Source: Prochloraceae cyanobacterium PL24a_bin.78
GTDB lineage: Bacteria > Cyanobacteriota > Cyanobacteriia > Cyanobacteriales > JANQIW01
Direction of reading: 5' to 3'
Assembly: GCA_028281945.1 (NCBI GenBank)
Contig: JANQIW010000081.1
Location: 57,212-121,211 of the forward strand
DNA length: 64,000 nt
Part shown: piece by piece, positions 9,714 to 19,014 of the stretch
Layout of the letters: every line of letters starts with the position of its first letter
Position numbering within the stretch: the stretch's first letter is position 1
Program-made: the position numbers and the translations under genes
The notes under the pieces: model-generated
Told to the model about the DNA's origin: nothing
The model's database searches: none
Seen by the model: only the letters and a program-made list of their open reading frames with translations

Positions 9714-11309
9714 TTATCTTTTCAACTTTTGACGAATTCGATTAACTAAAATATCGACTTCTGGCAATTTTAATTGCATAGTAAAAATACCAAAAATTAT
9801 CAAAGCAACTGTCATAGAAATAGCTAATTGTAGAAAAACAAGTAGTAAATTTGAATCCCCAAAACTTTGCACCCAAATCCAATTCACACCCAAACTAGCT
9901 AATAAAGCAGCAAAACTACTCCCAATTAATCCCAGAATTGCTAATCCCCATTCTCCTAAAGGTAAACCATTTAATTTGCCATTTAGTATCCATAAAAAAG
10001 TTGCCATAGAAAAGAAATTTACCCCAATAGTTGCAAAAACTAAACCTGGAGTGCCAAAATATTTTCCTAAAAAATAATCTAAAACAAAATTCAAAAATAT
10101 ATTAATAATACTAATTTTAAAAGGAGTATTTCCATCTCCCAAAGCATAGAAAACCCTAACTAAAACATCTCTCCCTAAATAAAAAAACATTCCCAATCCA
10201 TAAGCCATTAAAACTGGTGCAACTATAGATGAGGCTTCTTGCCCAAATTCTCCGCGCTGGTAGATTACCCTAACAATTTCCTCTGCCAAAGAGATAAAAA
10301 TGGCAGTTAAAGGTAGCATGGTTATAGCACTTAATAATAATCCTTGACGAATTCTTACTTTTAAGTCTGGCCAATTTTCTGGTGCTGTTAATCGAGAAAA
10401 TACCGGCATCATGGGCACTAAAATCATATTAGAAATAATCCCTACAGGTGTTAAGACAATGAAATTGCCATATCTCATTGCTGCGGCGGCGTTTTCAATA
10501 AATGAGGCAAAGAATAAATCTGTATAAACATTGATATGAAGCATTCCGGAAGACAAAGTTGCAGGTGCCATTACTTTAAGTACGTCTTTTACTCCCGGAA
10601 TTCGCAGGTTAAATCTCATTTTTAAAGTGCCTAAACCTGTTCTCCATTGGACTATTAGTTGTGCTAACCATTGAAAAATAGCTCCTGCGAGAGTTGTTCC
10701 TGCTAAAATTATTGCTCCTAATCGTAAATATCCTGGTGCATTTATTTCTGTACCTAAACTTATATATAAGATACTAACTCCAAGAACTATGATAACACTA
10801 GAAAATAAAGGACTAATACTTGGCAATAGATATAAATCTGAAGCGTTCAATGTGCCGAATCCTATCCCAATTAACCCCGCTAATATAGCAGCAGGTGCCA
10901 TAATTTTTAGTTGAAGGATGGCAATTTCTCTCACTTGAACATCTAAACCTGGAGCTAATATATCTATAAAGGTAGGTGCAAAGATTATTAAAATGGTGGT
11001 AACTAAAAAAAGAAATAAAGTTACAATGGTAGTTACAGTTTCGACTAAAGGTGCTGCTTCCGATTTATCTTTTTTGGCTAAAACGCTTACTAAAGCACTA
11101 TGAAAAGGTCCGTTTATTCCTCCTAACAAAATTAGAAGAAATCCAGGAATCACATAAGAATAGGCATAAGCATTAATGACAGGACCCACCCCAAAAGCTG
11201 CTGCAATGATTCCTTCGCGTACTAATCCAAATACTTTACTGATGAGGGTAGCTGCTGCGACAATGCCTGCAATGCCTGCTAGAGATCGTTTTTTCTTTTC
11301 GTTTGGCAC
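9714..11309 (-). CDS. murJ: lipid II flippase MurJ (MviN)
   Basis: Integral membrane protein of 531 residues with about fourteen hydrophobic segments, of the MOP/MviN superfamily. The N-terminus (RSLAGIAGIVAAATLISK, then FGLVRE) is the typical cyanobacterial MurJ opening. Further family features are the Pro- and Gly-rich central helices and the basic-free C-terminal pair of helices. It moves undecaprenyl-linked peptidoglycan precursor across the plasma membrane. The start is a GTG; no ATG lies nearby and the family N-terminus begins here. It converges on the CheW-like gene with 73 bases between them and no obvious terminator hairpin. Confidence 0.93.
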   Translation of the reverse strand: MPNEKKKRSLAGIAGIVAAATLISKVFGLVREGIIAAAFGVGPVINAYAYSYVIPGFLLILLGGINGPFHSALVSVLAKKDKSEAAPLVETVTTIVTLFLFLVTTILIIFAPTFIDILAPGLDVQVREIAILQLKIMAPAAILAGLIGIGFGTLNASDLYLLPSISPLFSSVIIVLGVSILYISLGTEINAPGYLRLGAIILAGTTLAGAIFQWLAQLIVQWRTGLGTLKMRFNLRIPGVKDVLKVMAPATLSSGMLHINVYTDLFFASFIENAAAAMRYGNFIVLTPVGIISNMILVPMMPVFSRLTAPENWPDLKVRIRQGLLLSAITMLPLTAIFISLAEEIVRVIYQRGEFGQEASSIVAPVLMAYGLGMFFYLGRDVLVRVFYALGDGNTPFKISIINIFLNFVLDYFLGKYFGTPGLVFATIGVNFFSMATFLWILNGKLNGLPLGEWGLAILGLIGSSFAALLASLGVNWIWVQSFGDSNLLLVFLQLAISMTVALIIFGIFTMQLKLPEVDILVNRIRQKLKR

Positions 11310-11568
11310 GATATTTTCTTAAAATTTACTATTTGATAAATTATTGTTAAGAATCTTTAGATATTGACTTTGGATATTGATTAAATAATCTGGGTGCAGA
11401 GAATTTTTTTGGTATTGAACTTTTGGAATTTTTTTCTCTTCGATTATAACAGGTCTTTTCAAAGCCAATTTACCATTATCAAATTAAAGATAAATGCCTT
11501 AAAAAAGATAAAAATTCTTTTCAAGACAATAATTAACATTTGCATTTTAAAATAATTTAAGAAAATAG

Positions 11569-12372
11569 CTAAAATATTATTTTTTTTAAATCTACTATTC
11601 TTTTTGAAAATCGATGTAAACTTGCAAATACTAACAATCCTAATATAGAACTAGGTTCAGGAACTGAAATACCAGAGAAGTTGTCAATGGTTGCATTATT
11701 AGGGTCATCTCCTTCAATAAAATTATCACTAATATCTGCTGCGATTCCTGTAAACCCTGATGATAGAGTATTATTAGTGTCAACAAAAGACAGTTCAAAT
11801 ATCTCATCAGTGCCAGTCTCATCAAAGATACGTCCTGTCAGTTCATTGCCAATGACGCTAAATTCAGCAAAATAGGGTAGACTTGTATCTGGCAAAACAT
11901 CAAATACTTCTATTAGGGGGGTTTCGGGAACAACTCCTTCAACTACTACATCTAAAAATAACTGATTAGCTTCAAAGTCAATTCCAAATACATAGGTATC
12001 AGCGGTTTCAAGGTCTATTCTGGCAAATAATAATAGTCGATCGTTAGTATTCTCAGCAGGATTCAACAAAGCAGAAACCAAGACATTTTCAAATGTTATC
12101 GTAGGATTTATAACAGAACTAGTAATGGCTCCACCTTCTGAACTTGGGATATCATCACTCAAGAGTAAAACATTATTACCATCAATGGTTTGAATACTTG
12201 GTGTAAATGGTTCAGTACCTTCTGATGTTGTTTGTAGGAATAATGCTTCACTAGGTAAACCACTTTCAAAATCAAAAGAGAAACTAGCTGCATTTGCAAT
12301 ACTATTTGTCGTGCCTAAGATAGTAAGAACAGCACTACAAAACAAAAGATTTTTTGATAGGAAAATTGACAA
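11569..12372 (-). CDS. PEP-CTERM sorted exported protein
   Basis: Secreted protein of 267 residues with an N-terminal signal peptide (about residues 8-28, ending SIANAASF) and a C-terminal PEP-CTERM tripartite signal: VPEPSS, a short hydrophobic stretch (ILGLLVFASL) and a basic tail (RFSKR). The tail continues about ten residues longer than usual. The body between is acidic and beta-rich with no family I recognise; it could be a lectin-like or extracellular matrix protein. PEP-CTERM proteins are processed by exosortases, and a cyanoexosortase is encoded at 51497-52429. The start is TTG, chosen because AAGGAG sits eight bases upstream and the signal peptide follows at once; no ATG competes. 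Confidence 0.8.
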   Translation of the reverse strand: MSIFLSKNLLFCSAVLTILGTTNSIANAASFSFDFESGLPSEALFLQTTSEGTEPFTPSIQTIDGNNVLLLSDDIPSSEGGAITSSVINPTITFENVLVSALLNPAENTNDRLLLFARIDLETADTYVFGIDFEANQLFLDVVVEGVVPETPLIEVFDVLPDTSLPYFAEFSVIGNELTGRIFDETGTDEIFELSFVDTNNTLSSGFTGIAADISDNFIEGDDPNNATIDNFSGISVPEPSSILGLLVFASLHRFSKRIVDLKKIIF

Positions 12373-12691
12373 TTTTTTCTCTCCTTTTAATTTATTATAC
12401 TTTGTCTTGTTTGATCTCTGAGATCACAGAATCAGAATTTGAGGGTGCTCCAGATTTTAAAATTAAATTCCTGAAAACACCAACTGATAAAATTATATTA
12501 TCTTATTTTTAAGGCTATAAAAACTTTCAGAATATAAATTAGAAATTGCTGGAAATTACTAAATTAATTAATATTAATAAAAAACATTTTCTTAAAATTA
12601 TTTTGGCAATTGAAACCCTAGGATTAATAATTAATTGTGTTACAATATTAACTAAGGAATATTTATGATTAAGGAGGGAAAGGATTTGATT
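12373..12691. other. divergent intergenic region
   Basis: 319 bases between the PEP-CTERM gene (minus) and the secreted protein gene (plus), holding the promoters of both. Visible signals are AAGGAG for the minus-strand gene at about 12381-12386 and a purine-rich AAGGAGGGAAAGGA at 12671-12684 for the plus-strand gene. Nothing else stands out. Confidence 0.5.
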
Positions 12692-13366
12692 ATGCAACCT
12701 CGAATTATTATCACTTCAATACTACTAATTATTATCAGTAATACTGCTCCTAGTCTAGCACAATTTAGACCCGATCGACCTTCATTTTTTCGAGATGGGA
12801 ATGAATTAATAGAACAAGAAATTGAAAAATTAAGACAACAAAGACAAAACCCCACCAACCAAACAGAAAATTCTAACGAACTTTTAACTATAGGGAATCA
12901 AATCAAATGGCAAAAATATATTTTTAAAGATATAGGATTTTCCATTATCATGCCAGAAAAAACTAAAGAAGATGAAACCTTAAATTTAGAAACACCTTTA
13001 GGAAAGATTCCTTTTTCAATATTTTCAAATTCCTCCGAATCTTATCAATTTCTAACTGCTTATTCCCCTATTTTAGAGGAATTAAATAATCAAAATTCTG
13101 AGGATATATTAACAGCAATTAGAGATGGAATTGCTAATGAAAAAAAATTAAATTTATCTCAAGAAATGCCGATTTTGGTAGAAGGATTTCCAGGAAAACA
13201 ATTGATAATGGTAAATAATAATGACACTATTTTTTTTAGAATTTATATCATCGAAAATAGAATATATATTTTAGGTTTTAATAAACAGGAAGAAAACAAA
13301 CTTACCGCTGAAGGGATGGGATTCTTTGATTCTTTTGAGTTATTGAAAGAAGAGACTGATAGTTAA
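12692..13366 (+). CDS. exported hypothetical protein
   Basis: Protein of 224 residues that I do not recognise. It has a signal peptide (IIITSILLIIISNTAPSLAQ) followed by a charged Gln/Arg/Asn-rich segment (about 28-70) and a compact domain (about 75-220). That domain recalls small periplasmic or thylakoid-lumen proteins of the PsbP/DUF1795 type: 'W..Y.FKDIGFSIIMP' followed by alternating strands. That likeness is weak. The open frame begins at an ATG at 12665, but AAGGAGGGAAAGGA lies between that codon and the ATG at 12692, which starts exactly at the signal peptide, so the second is chosen. It stands alone, upstream of pyrB by 149 bases. Confidence 0.7.
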   Translation: MQPRIIITSILLIIISNTAPSLAQFRPDRPSFFRDGNELIEQEIEKLRQQRQNPTNQTENSNELLTIGNQIKWQKYIFKDIGFSIIMPEKTKEDETLNLETPLGKIPFSIFSNSSESYQFLTAYSPILEELNNQNSEDILTAIRDGIANEKKLNLSQEMPILVEGFPGKQLIMVNNNDTIFFRIYIIENRIYILGFNKQEENKLTAEGMGFFDSFELLKEETDS

Positions 13367-13515
13367 TTATTAATAATTTATTAAGATATTTAGATGGAAA
13401 AAAGGAAGCAGGTTATTAACTTTAAATTTTACATAATTAATACAAGAAAAAAGAACCATTAACCACTATTCTAAAGATTGGAAAACACAAAATAGCCAAT
13501 CAAATCTCACCTGTC

Positions 13516-14502
13516 ATGGAAACTAACTGGAAAAGGAAGCACATACTATCATTAAGGGACTTCACACCTGCCGAATACAATACCATCTTACAAACCGCCA
13601 TCAGTTTTCGAGAAGTGCTTTCAACACGCACCAAAAAAGTCCCAACATTACAAGGGCGAGTAGTAGCCAATTTATTTTTTGAACCCTCAACCCGCACTAG
13701 AAGTAGTTTTGAATTAGCCGCCAAAAGATTATCGGCAGATATCCTCAATTTTTCTCCTGGCACATCTTCTTTAACCAAAGGGGAAACCATTTTGGATACG
13801 GCCAAAACCTATCTGGCAATGGGAGCCGATCTTATGGTGATTCGTCACAAAAATGCCGGAGTGCCACAAGCCATCGCCGCAGAAATGGATCGCCTTAAAG
13901 TCAAAGTAAATGTACTCAATGCAGGGGATGGACAACATCAACATCCTTCCCAAGCTTTATTAGACTTATTTACGATTTGCTCTGTTTTAGATTTAGATAA
14001 GCCTCGAATTGAATTACTAAAAGGTAAAAAAATTGCTATTGTAGGAGATATTCTTCATTCACGAGTAGCAAGATCTAATATTGATTGTTTACTTTCTTTA
14101 GATACTCAAGTTCATTTAGCTGCCCCACCTACGTTATTGCCTAATTTTTTTTCTAAAAAAAACAAAAATAATAATTTATTTCTTCATTGGAAAATTGAAC
14201 CTGCTTTGGAAAATGCTGATTTTGTTATGACTTTACGTCTCCAAAAAGAGCGTATGACTGAACATTTATTGCCAAGTTTGCGAGAATATCATCAAAATTT
14301 TGGCATTACTCGATCTCGTCTTCAATTATGCCATCCACACGTAAAAATATTACATCCCGGTCCTGTGAATCGTGGTGTAGAAATTAGTTCCGATTTAATG
14401 GACGATCCTAATTTTAGCCTTATTTCTCAGCAAGTTACTAGCGGTGTGGCTGTAAGGATGGCTCTTTTATATCTTATTGGTTTAACTCATGATGATAAAT
14501 AA
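13516..14502 (+). CDS. pyrB: aspartate carbamoyltransferase catalytic chain
   Basis: Condenses carbamoyl phosphate and L-aspartate in the first committed step of pyrimidine synthesis. It has all family signatures in order: the carbamoyl-phosphate loop [16 protein letters not shown] (about residues 56-71), the HPSQALLDL motif (about 142-150), and [13 protein letters not shown] near the C-terminus. The length of 328 residues suits the class found in cyanobacteria. No pyrI regulatory chain or pyrC is adjacent. Codon use in the first third is less AT-extreme than in the neighbours, but the frame is intact and the enzyme should be active. Confidence 0.96.
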   Translation: METNWKRKHILSLRDFTPAEYNTILQTAISFREVLSTRTKKVPTLQGRVVANLFFEPSTRTRSSFELAAKRLSADILNFSPGTSSLTKGETILDTAKTYLAMGADLMVIRHKNAGVPQAIAAEMDRLKVKVNVLNAGDGQHQHPSQALLDLFTICSVLDLDKPRIELLKGKKIAIVGDILHSRVARSNIDCLLSLDTQVHLAAPPTLLPNFFSKKNKNNNLFLHWKIEPALENADFVMTLRLQKERMTEHLLPSLREYHQNFGITRSRLQLCHPHVKILHPGPVNRGVEISSDLMDDPNFSLISQQVTSGVAVRMALLYLIGLTHDDK

Positions 14503-14645
14503 AATAATATTTTTGGAAAAAATAGAAGCCATATCTTTTTAATAAACTTCTCTTCATCTTTTTTTCCTCTGGTGCAGCCTCCTAAAGTTAAGTTAAAATT
14601 TGATCTTAAGGAACTTTTTTAGATTTATCTCGTCATCATCTTATA

Positions 14646-15551
14646 ATGAACTTTACAAAATATATTGTTATGTTATCAAAATCAATGAAATTAAAAGTGT
14701 CTTTTTTCACCTCTGTAGTGGCTATATTATCTTTAATCACTGGTGGAAATAAAATTACTAACGCTAAAACATCAGTAAATTTAACAAATGTTTATGAACA
14801 AAAAATTTCCGAAACGACTAGTAATCATAATTCTATAACTTCAAAATTAATTTCTCAAATTCCTAATACTTCAGAAGAACCTAGATTCATCTGTGATTTT
14901 ATTAATGGACAGTACACAGTCATGTATCGTCCTCGCAGTCAACCCAATCAGTCATATCCTTGGGCCGTACCAAGTCAATTAGGTGGCGGATGGACTCCAG
15001 AAAGACGTTGTTTTGAAATCAGCCAACGATTAGAATCTTATCGCCCTGATGGTTTAGAATATTTACAATTGGATGTGAAAAATGGTTATGATATTATTTG
15101 CGCTGTTACAGAACTAAATCCCGATTGCCGAATTATCTTAACCATACCTCCAGGTCAAGATCCTCAACTAACTTTTGAACGAGTATTTGATAACTTAATT
15201 CTGGCAGATAGTGGAGATCAAACACAAGGTATTACCACTTTTAGTGAATTAAATCGAAATAGAAGATTATTTGATAATATAGAATCTATTTTTAATCCAT
15301 CTCAAAATAGAAATAATTCTAATTCTAATTCTAGTTCTTCTCCAGATGTCATTAATCTAAGCCCTTTTCTAGATCAAGCTGATGGAGGTACAGGAGTTAA
15401 ATTACAAAATAATTCCTCAAATCCAAATTCAAATCCAAATCCAAATCTAAATCCAGATAATATTCCTCAGAATGATACAAATCCTCTAGAGCAAAAGAGA
15501 GAAAGAATTCCATTTGATCTTCGTCCATTGAATCCTGATAATTTTCGCTAA
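14646..15551 (+). CDS. COP23-domain secreted protein
   Basis: Protein of 301 residues with an N-terminal signal or anchor segment (about residues 17-35). A COP23-like domain spans about 75-195: RFICDFINGQYTVMYRP, WGRY-like strands, and paired Cys in ERRCFEIS, DIICAVTE and DCRIILT. COP23 was described as a circadian-oscillating, membrane-associated 23-kDa protein in a diazotrophic unicellular cyanobacterium; its biochemical role is unknown. The C-terminal third is low complexity, with Asn/Ser runs and an Asn-Pro repeat (NPNSNPNPNLNP, about 258-270). Repetitive codons there (AATTCT and AATCCA units at DNA level) suggest slippage-driven length variation. The first ATG is used; other ATGs follow at codons 9 and 15. 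Confidence 0.8.
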   Translation: MNFTKYIVMLSKSMKLKVSFFTSVVAILSLITGGNKITNAKTSVNLTNVYEQKISETTSNHNSITSKLISQIPNTSEEPRFICDFINGQYTVMYRPRSQPNQSYPWAVPSQLGGGWTPERRCFEISQRLESYRPDGLEYLQLDVKNGYDIICAVTELNPDCRIILTIPPGQDPQLTFERVFDNLILADSGDQTQGITTFSELNRNRRLFDNIESIFNPSQNRNNSNSNSSSSPDVINLSPFLDQADGGTGVKLQNNSSNPNSNPNPNLNPDNIPQNDTNPLEQKRERIPFDLRPLNPDNFR

Positions 15552-15800
15552 TAAAAAAGTTAACTTTTAAGGAATAAGATGCAAATAAATATATATTAAG
15601 CAATTTTTATATACTATTTGCATTATTAATGAATTAGTATCGCATTTGAAAAATATTAAATTTAATATATCTTAATTAATTTAATATTAACCTTTCTTTA
15701 ATCTTAATTTAAATATTATTGTTAATGTTTACTTATTGTATTTTTATCCAAAGTTTGTTATTCTATTAATAAAGATGATTGTAATTGTGAGGACAATAAC

Positions 15801-16928
15801 ATGGCAATCTTTATTGTTAAAACAACAGATAACTCAGGTGCAGGAAGTTTAAGAAAAGCAATTCAACAGGCAAATGAGAATAATAGTCAAGATATCATTC
15901 TCTTTGACTCTTCCTTAGATGGAATGACAATTAACCTAATTACACCATTACCCAATATTACCAATAGTGTAACACTAGATGCTTCTAATTTGTCTCATGG
16001 TTTAACTATTAATGCAGGAAATCAAGGTTTCAGGGTTTTTACTATTAATGGTGATGGTGAATTTGATGTAACAATTGATGGATTAACAATCACTGGCGGG
16101 AATCCTCCTAATAATGGAGGAGGCATTTTTGTAATTGATGAAAATCTTTTTATCCATAATTCTATCATTAACGAAAATCATACTGAGGATATTCATTTAG
16201 ATGGTGGAGGTATCTTTTCCCTTGCAGGCAAGGTAATTATTAAAAATTGTACCATATCCGGCAATTATACTACTGGATTCCGTTCCAAAGGAGGTGGTAT
16301 TTTTTCAGGTGGTGATTTAATAATGATAAAATCTAAGGTATTGGATAACTATACTATGGGTTTTGCTTCCAAAGGAGGTGGTATTTTTTCATCTAATGGA
16401 GAGGTAAATTTAAACAATTCTATAATATCTGGAAACTATACTACTGGTAATGATTCAGGTGGTGGGGCAATATTTTCAAAGAGTGAACGACTAAATATAG
16501 CAAACTCTAAGATTTTTGATAACTATACGACTGGTCATAATTCAAGTGGAGGAGGAATAGTTGTTGTTAATGGTATCAATACAATGAATAATACTATAAT
16601 CAAAAGTAATATTTCATCATATAGATACTCAGATATATTGGGAAAATTCATAACTAATGATGCCAAAACCATTTATAATATTACTGAAAGTGCGAATTTT
16701 AGTAATAAAGAAAAAACTGATCTTTCAGCAAATCTCTTAATTGAATACAATTTAATTGATAAACCATTAGAAACGAATTCACAAGAAATAGGAAAAATTG
16801 GTGCTGTTGAATTATTTTCAACTTCTTTAGAAACAGTAACAAAATATGTAGGAATAGGAGGAATATTGACAATTGTTTTAATAGCAATTGTTTTAATGAG
16901 TAAAAAAAGAAAATTTGATTCAAAATAA
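15801..16928 (+). CDS. right-handed beta-helix repeat surface protein with C-terminal membrane anchor
   Basis: Protein of 375 residues. The N-terminus shows the 'GSLRKAIQQAN' element common at the head of cyanobacterial parallel beta-helix and polymorphic outer-membrane type repeats. Then come coils of about 36-40 residues with GGGIF at the turn (GGGIFVID, GGGIFSLAG, GGGIFSGG, GGGIFSSNG, GGAIFSKS). A hydrophobic helix near residues 347-366 followed by KKRK is the C-terminus, so the protein is probably membrane-anchored with a carbohydrate-binding or adhesive helix. I see no N-terminal signal peptide, which is odd for an exported beta-helix. GAGGA at 15789-15793 is the likely ribosome binding site. 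Confidence 0.75.
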   Translation: MAIFIVKTTDNSGAGSLRKAIQQANENNSQDIILFDSSLDGMTINLITPLPNITNSVTLDASNLSHGLTINAGNQGFRVFTINGDGEFDVTIDGLTITGGNPPNNGGGIFVIDENLFIHNSIINENHTEDIHLDGGGIFSLAGKVIIKNCTISGNYTTGFRSKGGGIFSGGDLIMIKSKVLDNYTMGFASKGGGIFSSNGEVNLNNSIISGNYTTGNDSGGGAIFSKSERLNIANSKIFDNYTTGHNSSGGGIVVVNGINTMNNTIIKSNISSYRYSDILGKFITNDAKTIYNITESANFSNKEKTDLSANLLIEYNLIDKPLETNSQEIGKIGAVELFSTSLETVTKYVGIGGILTIVLIAIVLMSKKRKFDSK

Positions 16929-17187
16929 ATTATTGTATTGCTTAAAGCTTAATATTTTAATTATTCTTTACGATGATCGAAATAATAAGTTTTGAAAATA
17001 TTACTAAAATTATTTGATCCATAATGTAAGTTGAATTAATTCATAATCACTAATATGTTGATAGCTAATAGCCAATGCTTAATAACTCTAATATAAAAAG
17101 ATAATAAAATTTAGAGAGTTGAACAGAAAAAGTATGATATAATTATGAGATATATTAAAATTCCTGATTAAATCTACTTTTTGAAAT

Positions 17188-19008
17188 ATGGCGTTAATTG
17201 TCCAAAAATACGGCGGCACATCAGTAGGCACAGTAGAAAGATTACAAGCAGTCGCCCAACGAATTAAAAAAACAGCCCAAAATGATAATCGAGTAGTAGT
17301 AGTAGTTTCAGCAATGGGCAAAACAACTGATGGATTGATCAATTTAGCCAAAGAAATAACCTCTAATCCCAGTCGTCGAGAGATGGATATGCTTCTTTCC
17401 ACAGGTGAACAAGTTTCCATAGCTTTACTCAGTATGGCAATACAAGAATTAGGACAACCAGCTATTTCTCTAACAGGAGCACAAGTAGGAATAAAAACAG
17501 AGGCAGAACATAGTAAAGCAAGAATATTAAAAATAGAAACAAAAAGGATAGAAAAACACTTATCTGAAGGAAAAATTGTAGTTGTAGCAGGATTTCAAGG
17601 TATTAGTAGTTTAGAAGAATTAGAGATTACTACCCTAGGAAGAGGTGGATCCGATACCTCAGCAGTTGCTTTAGCCGCCTCATTAAAAGCAGATTTTTGT
17701 GAAATTTATACAGATGTGCCTGGTATTCTTACCACAGATCCTCGCATCGTACCTGAAGCACGACTGATGACAGAAATCACAAGTGATGAAATGTTGGAAT
17801 TAGCCAGTTTAGGTGCCAAGGTTTTACATCCAAGGGCCGTAGAAATTGCCCGCAATTATGGTATGCCTTTAGTGGTACGATCTAGTTGGAGTGATGAACC
17901 TGGTACTAAAGTGATTTCTCCTATCCCTAAACCTCGATCATTAGAAGGGTTAGAAATTACCAAAGCCGTAGACGCAGTGGAATTCGATGCCAATCAAGCC
18001 AAAGTCGCCTTATTAAGAGTGCCTGACAAACCAGGAATAGCCGCCAGTTTATTTGGGGAAATTGCCCGTCAAAATGTGGATGTAGATTTGATTATTCAAT
18101 CAATTCACGAAGGAAATAGTAACGATATTGCATTCACTGTAATGAAGCAAGTATCTGCCAAAGCAGAAGCAGTAGCAGAAGCCATCGCCCCAAGTTTACG
18201 AAGCAACCCTCAAGCTATTAATGAAGCTGAAATAACTATTGAAAAGCATATTGCTAAAATTGCCATTGCCGGCGCGGGAATGATTGGTAGGCCGGGTATT
18301 GCGGCTAAAATTTTTAGTATCTTGGCTGGCGTTGGGATCAATATTGAAATGATTTCCACCAGTGAGGTTAAAGTAAGTTGTGTGATTGATGAGCAAGATT
18401 GCGATCGTGCTATTGAGGCATTATGTAACGCCTTTGAGATTAAAAATTCTCCCATGTATTTAAAGAGTCAAGAATCCTTAAATGAAACAGAGATAAATGT
18501 ACCACCAGTAAGAGGAATTGCTTTAGATAACAATCAAGCACGATTTGCTATTCGTCATATACCAGATAAACCTGGTATGGCAGCTAAAATTTTTGGTGCT
18601 TTAGCCGAGGACAATATTAGTATTGATATGATTATTCAGTCCCAGAGAGTAAAAATTATTAACGATTTACCTACTCGTGATATTGCGTTTACTGTCGCTA
18701 AAGCTGATTTTCATAATGCTAAATTGGCTTTAGAAAAATTAACACAAACTTTGGGTTGTGACGAGGTATTAGTGGATTCTGATATTGCTAAAGTAAGTAT
18801 AGTGGGTTCAGGAATGGTAGGGCATCCAGGTGTAGCTGCGCGCTTTTTTGAGGCTTTGGCCAAGGAAAAAATTAATATTCAGATGATAGCTACTTCAGAA
18901 ATCAAAGTTAGTTGTGTAGTGAAAAAAGAAGAAGGAGTGAAAGCTTTAAAAGTATTACATGAAGCTTTTAATCTTGCCGGAAAAGATAAAATTGAAGTTC
19001 CTGCATAA
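17188..19008 (+). CDS. lysC: aspartate kinase with four ACT domains
   Basis: Phosphorylates L-aspartate as the first step to lysine, threonine and methionine. The N-terminal kinase domain begins VQKYGGTSVGTVERL and contains GRGGSDTSAVALA and the ATP-site segment TDVPGILTTDPR. The C-terminal half holds four ACT units (starting near residues 262, 345, 440 and 525), seen as repeated DKPGIAA/DKPGMAAK and SEVKVSCVI/SEIKVSCVV blocks. Cyanobacterial aspartate kinases typically have this duplicated ACT architecture and about 600 residues. Lysine and threonine feedback through the ACT domains is expected from the family. The next gene starts six bases downstream. Confidence 0.96.
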   Translation: MALIVQKYGGTSVGTVERLQAVAQRIKKTAQNDNRVVVVVSAMGKTTDGLINLAKEITSNPSRREMDMLLSTGEQVSIALLSMAIQELGQPAISLTGAQVGIKTEAEHSKARILKIETKRIEKHLSEGKIVVVAGFQGISSLEELEITTLGRGGSDTSAVALAASLKADFCEIYTDVPGILTTDPRIVPEARLMTEITSDEMLELASLGAKVLHPRAVEIARNYGMPLVVRSSWSDEPGTKVISPIPKPRSLEGLEITKAVDAVEFDANQAKVALLRVPDKPGIAASLFGEIARQNVDVDLIIQSIHEGNSNDIAFTVMKQVSAKAEAVAEAIAPSLRSNPQAINEAEITIEKHIAKIAIAGAGMIGRPGIAAKIFSILAGVGINIEMISTSEVKVSCVIDEQDCDRAIEALCNAFEIKNSPMYLKSQESLNETEINVPPVRGIALDNNQARFAIRHIPDKPGMAAKIFGALAEDNISIDMIIQSQRVKIINDLPTRDIAFTVAKADFHNAKLALEKLTQTLGCDEVLVDSDIAKVSIVGSGMVGHPGVAARFFEALAKEKINIQMIATSEIKVSCVVKKEEGVKALKVLHEAFNLAGKDKIEVPA

Positions 19009-19014
19009 TATTTA

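Noticed and set aside
18196..18455. Minus-strand open frames inside lysC
   Set aside because: They lie within the conserved ACT-domain coding sequence on the plus strand and have no start signals; they are shadows of the real gene.
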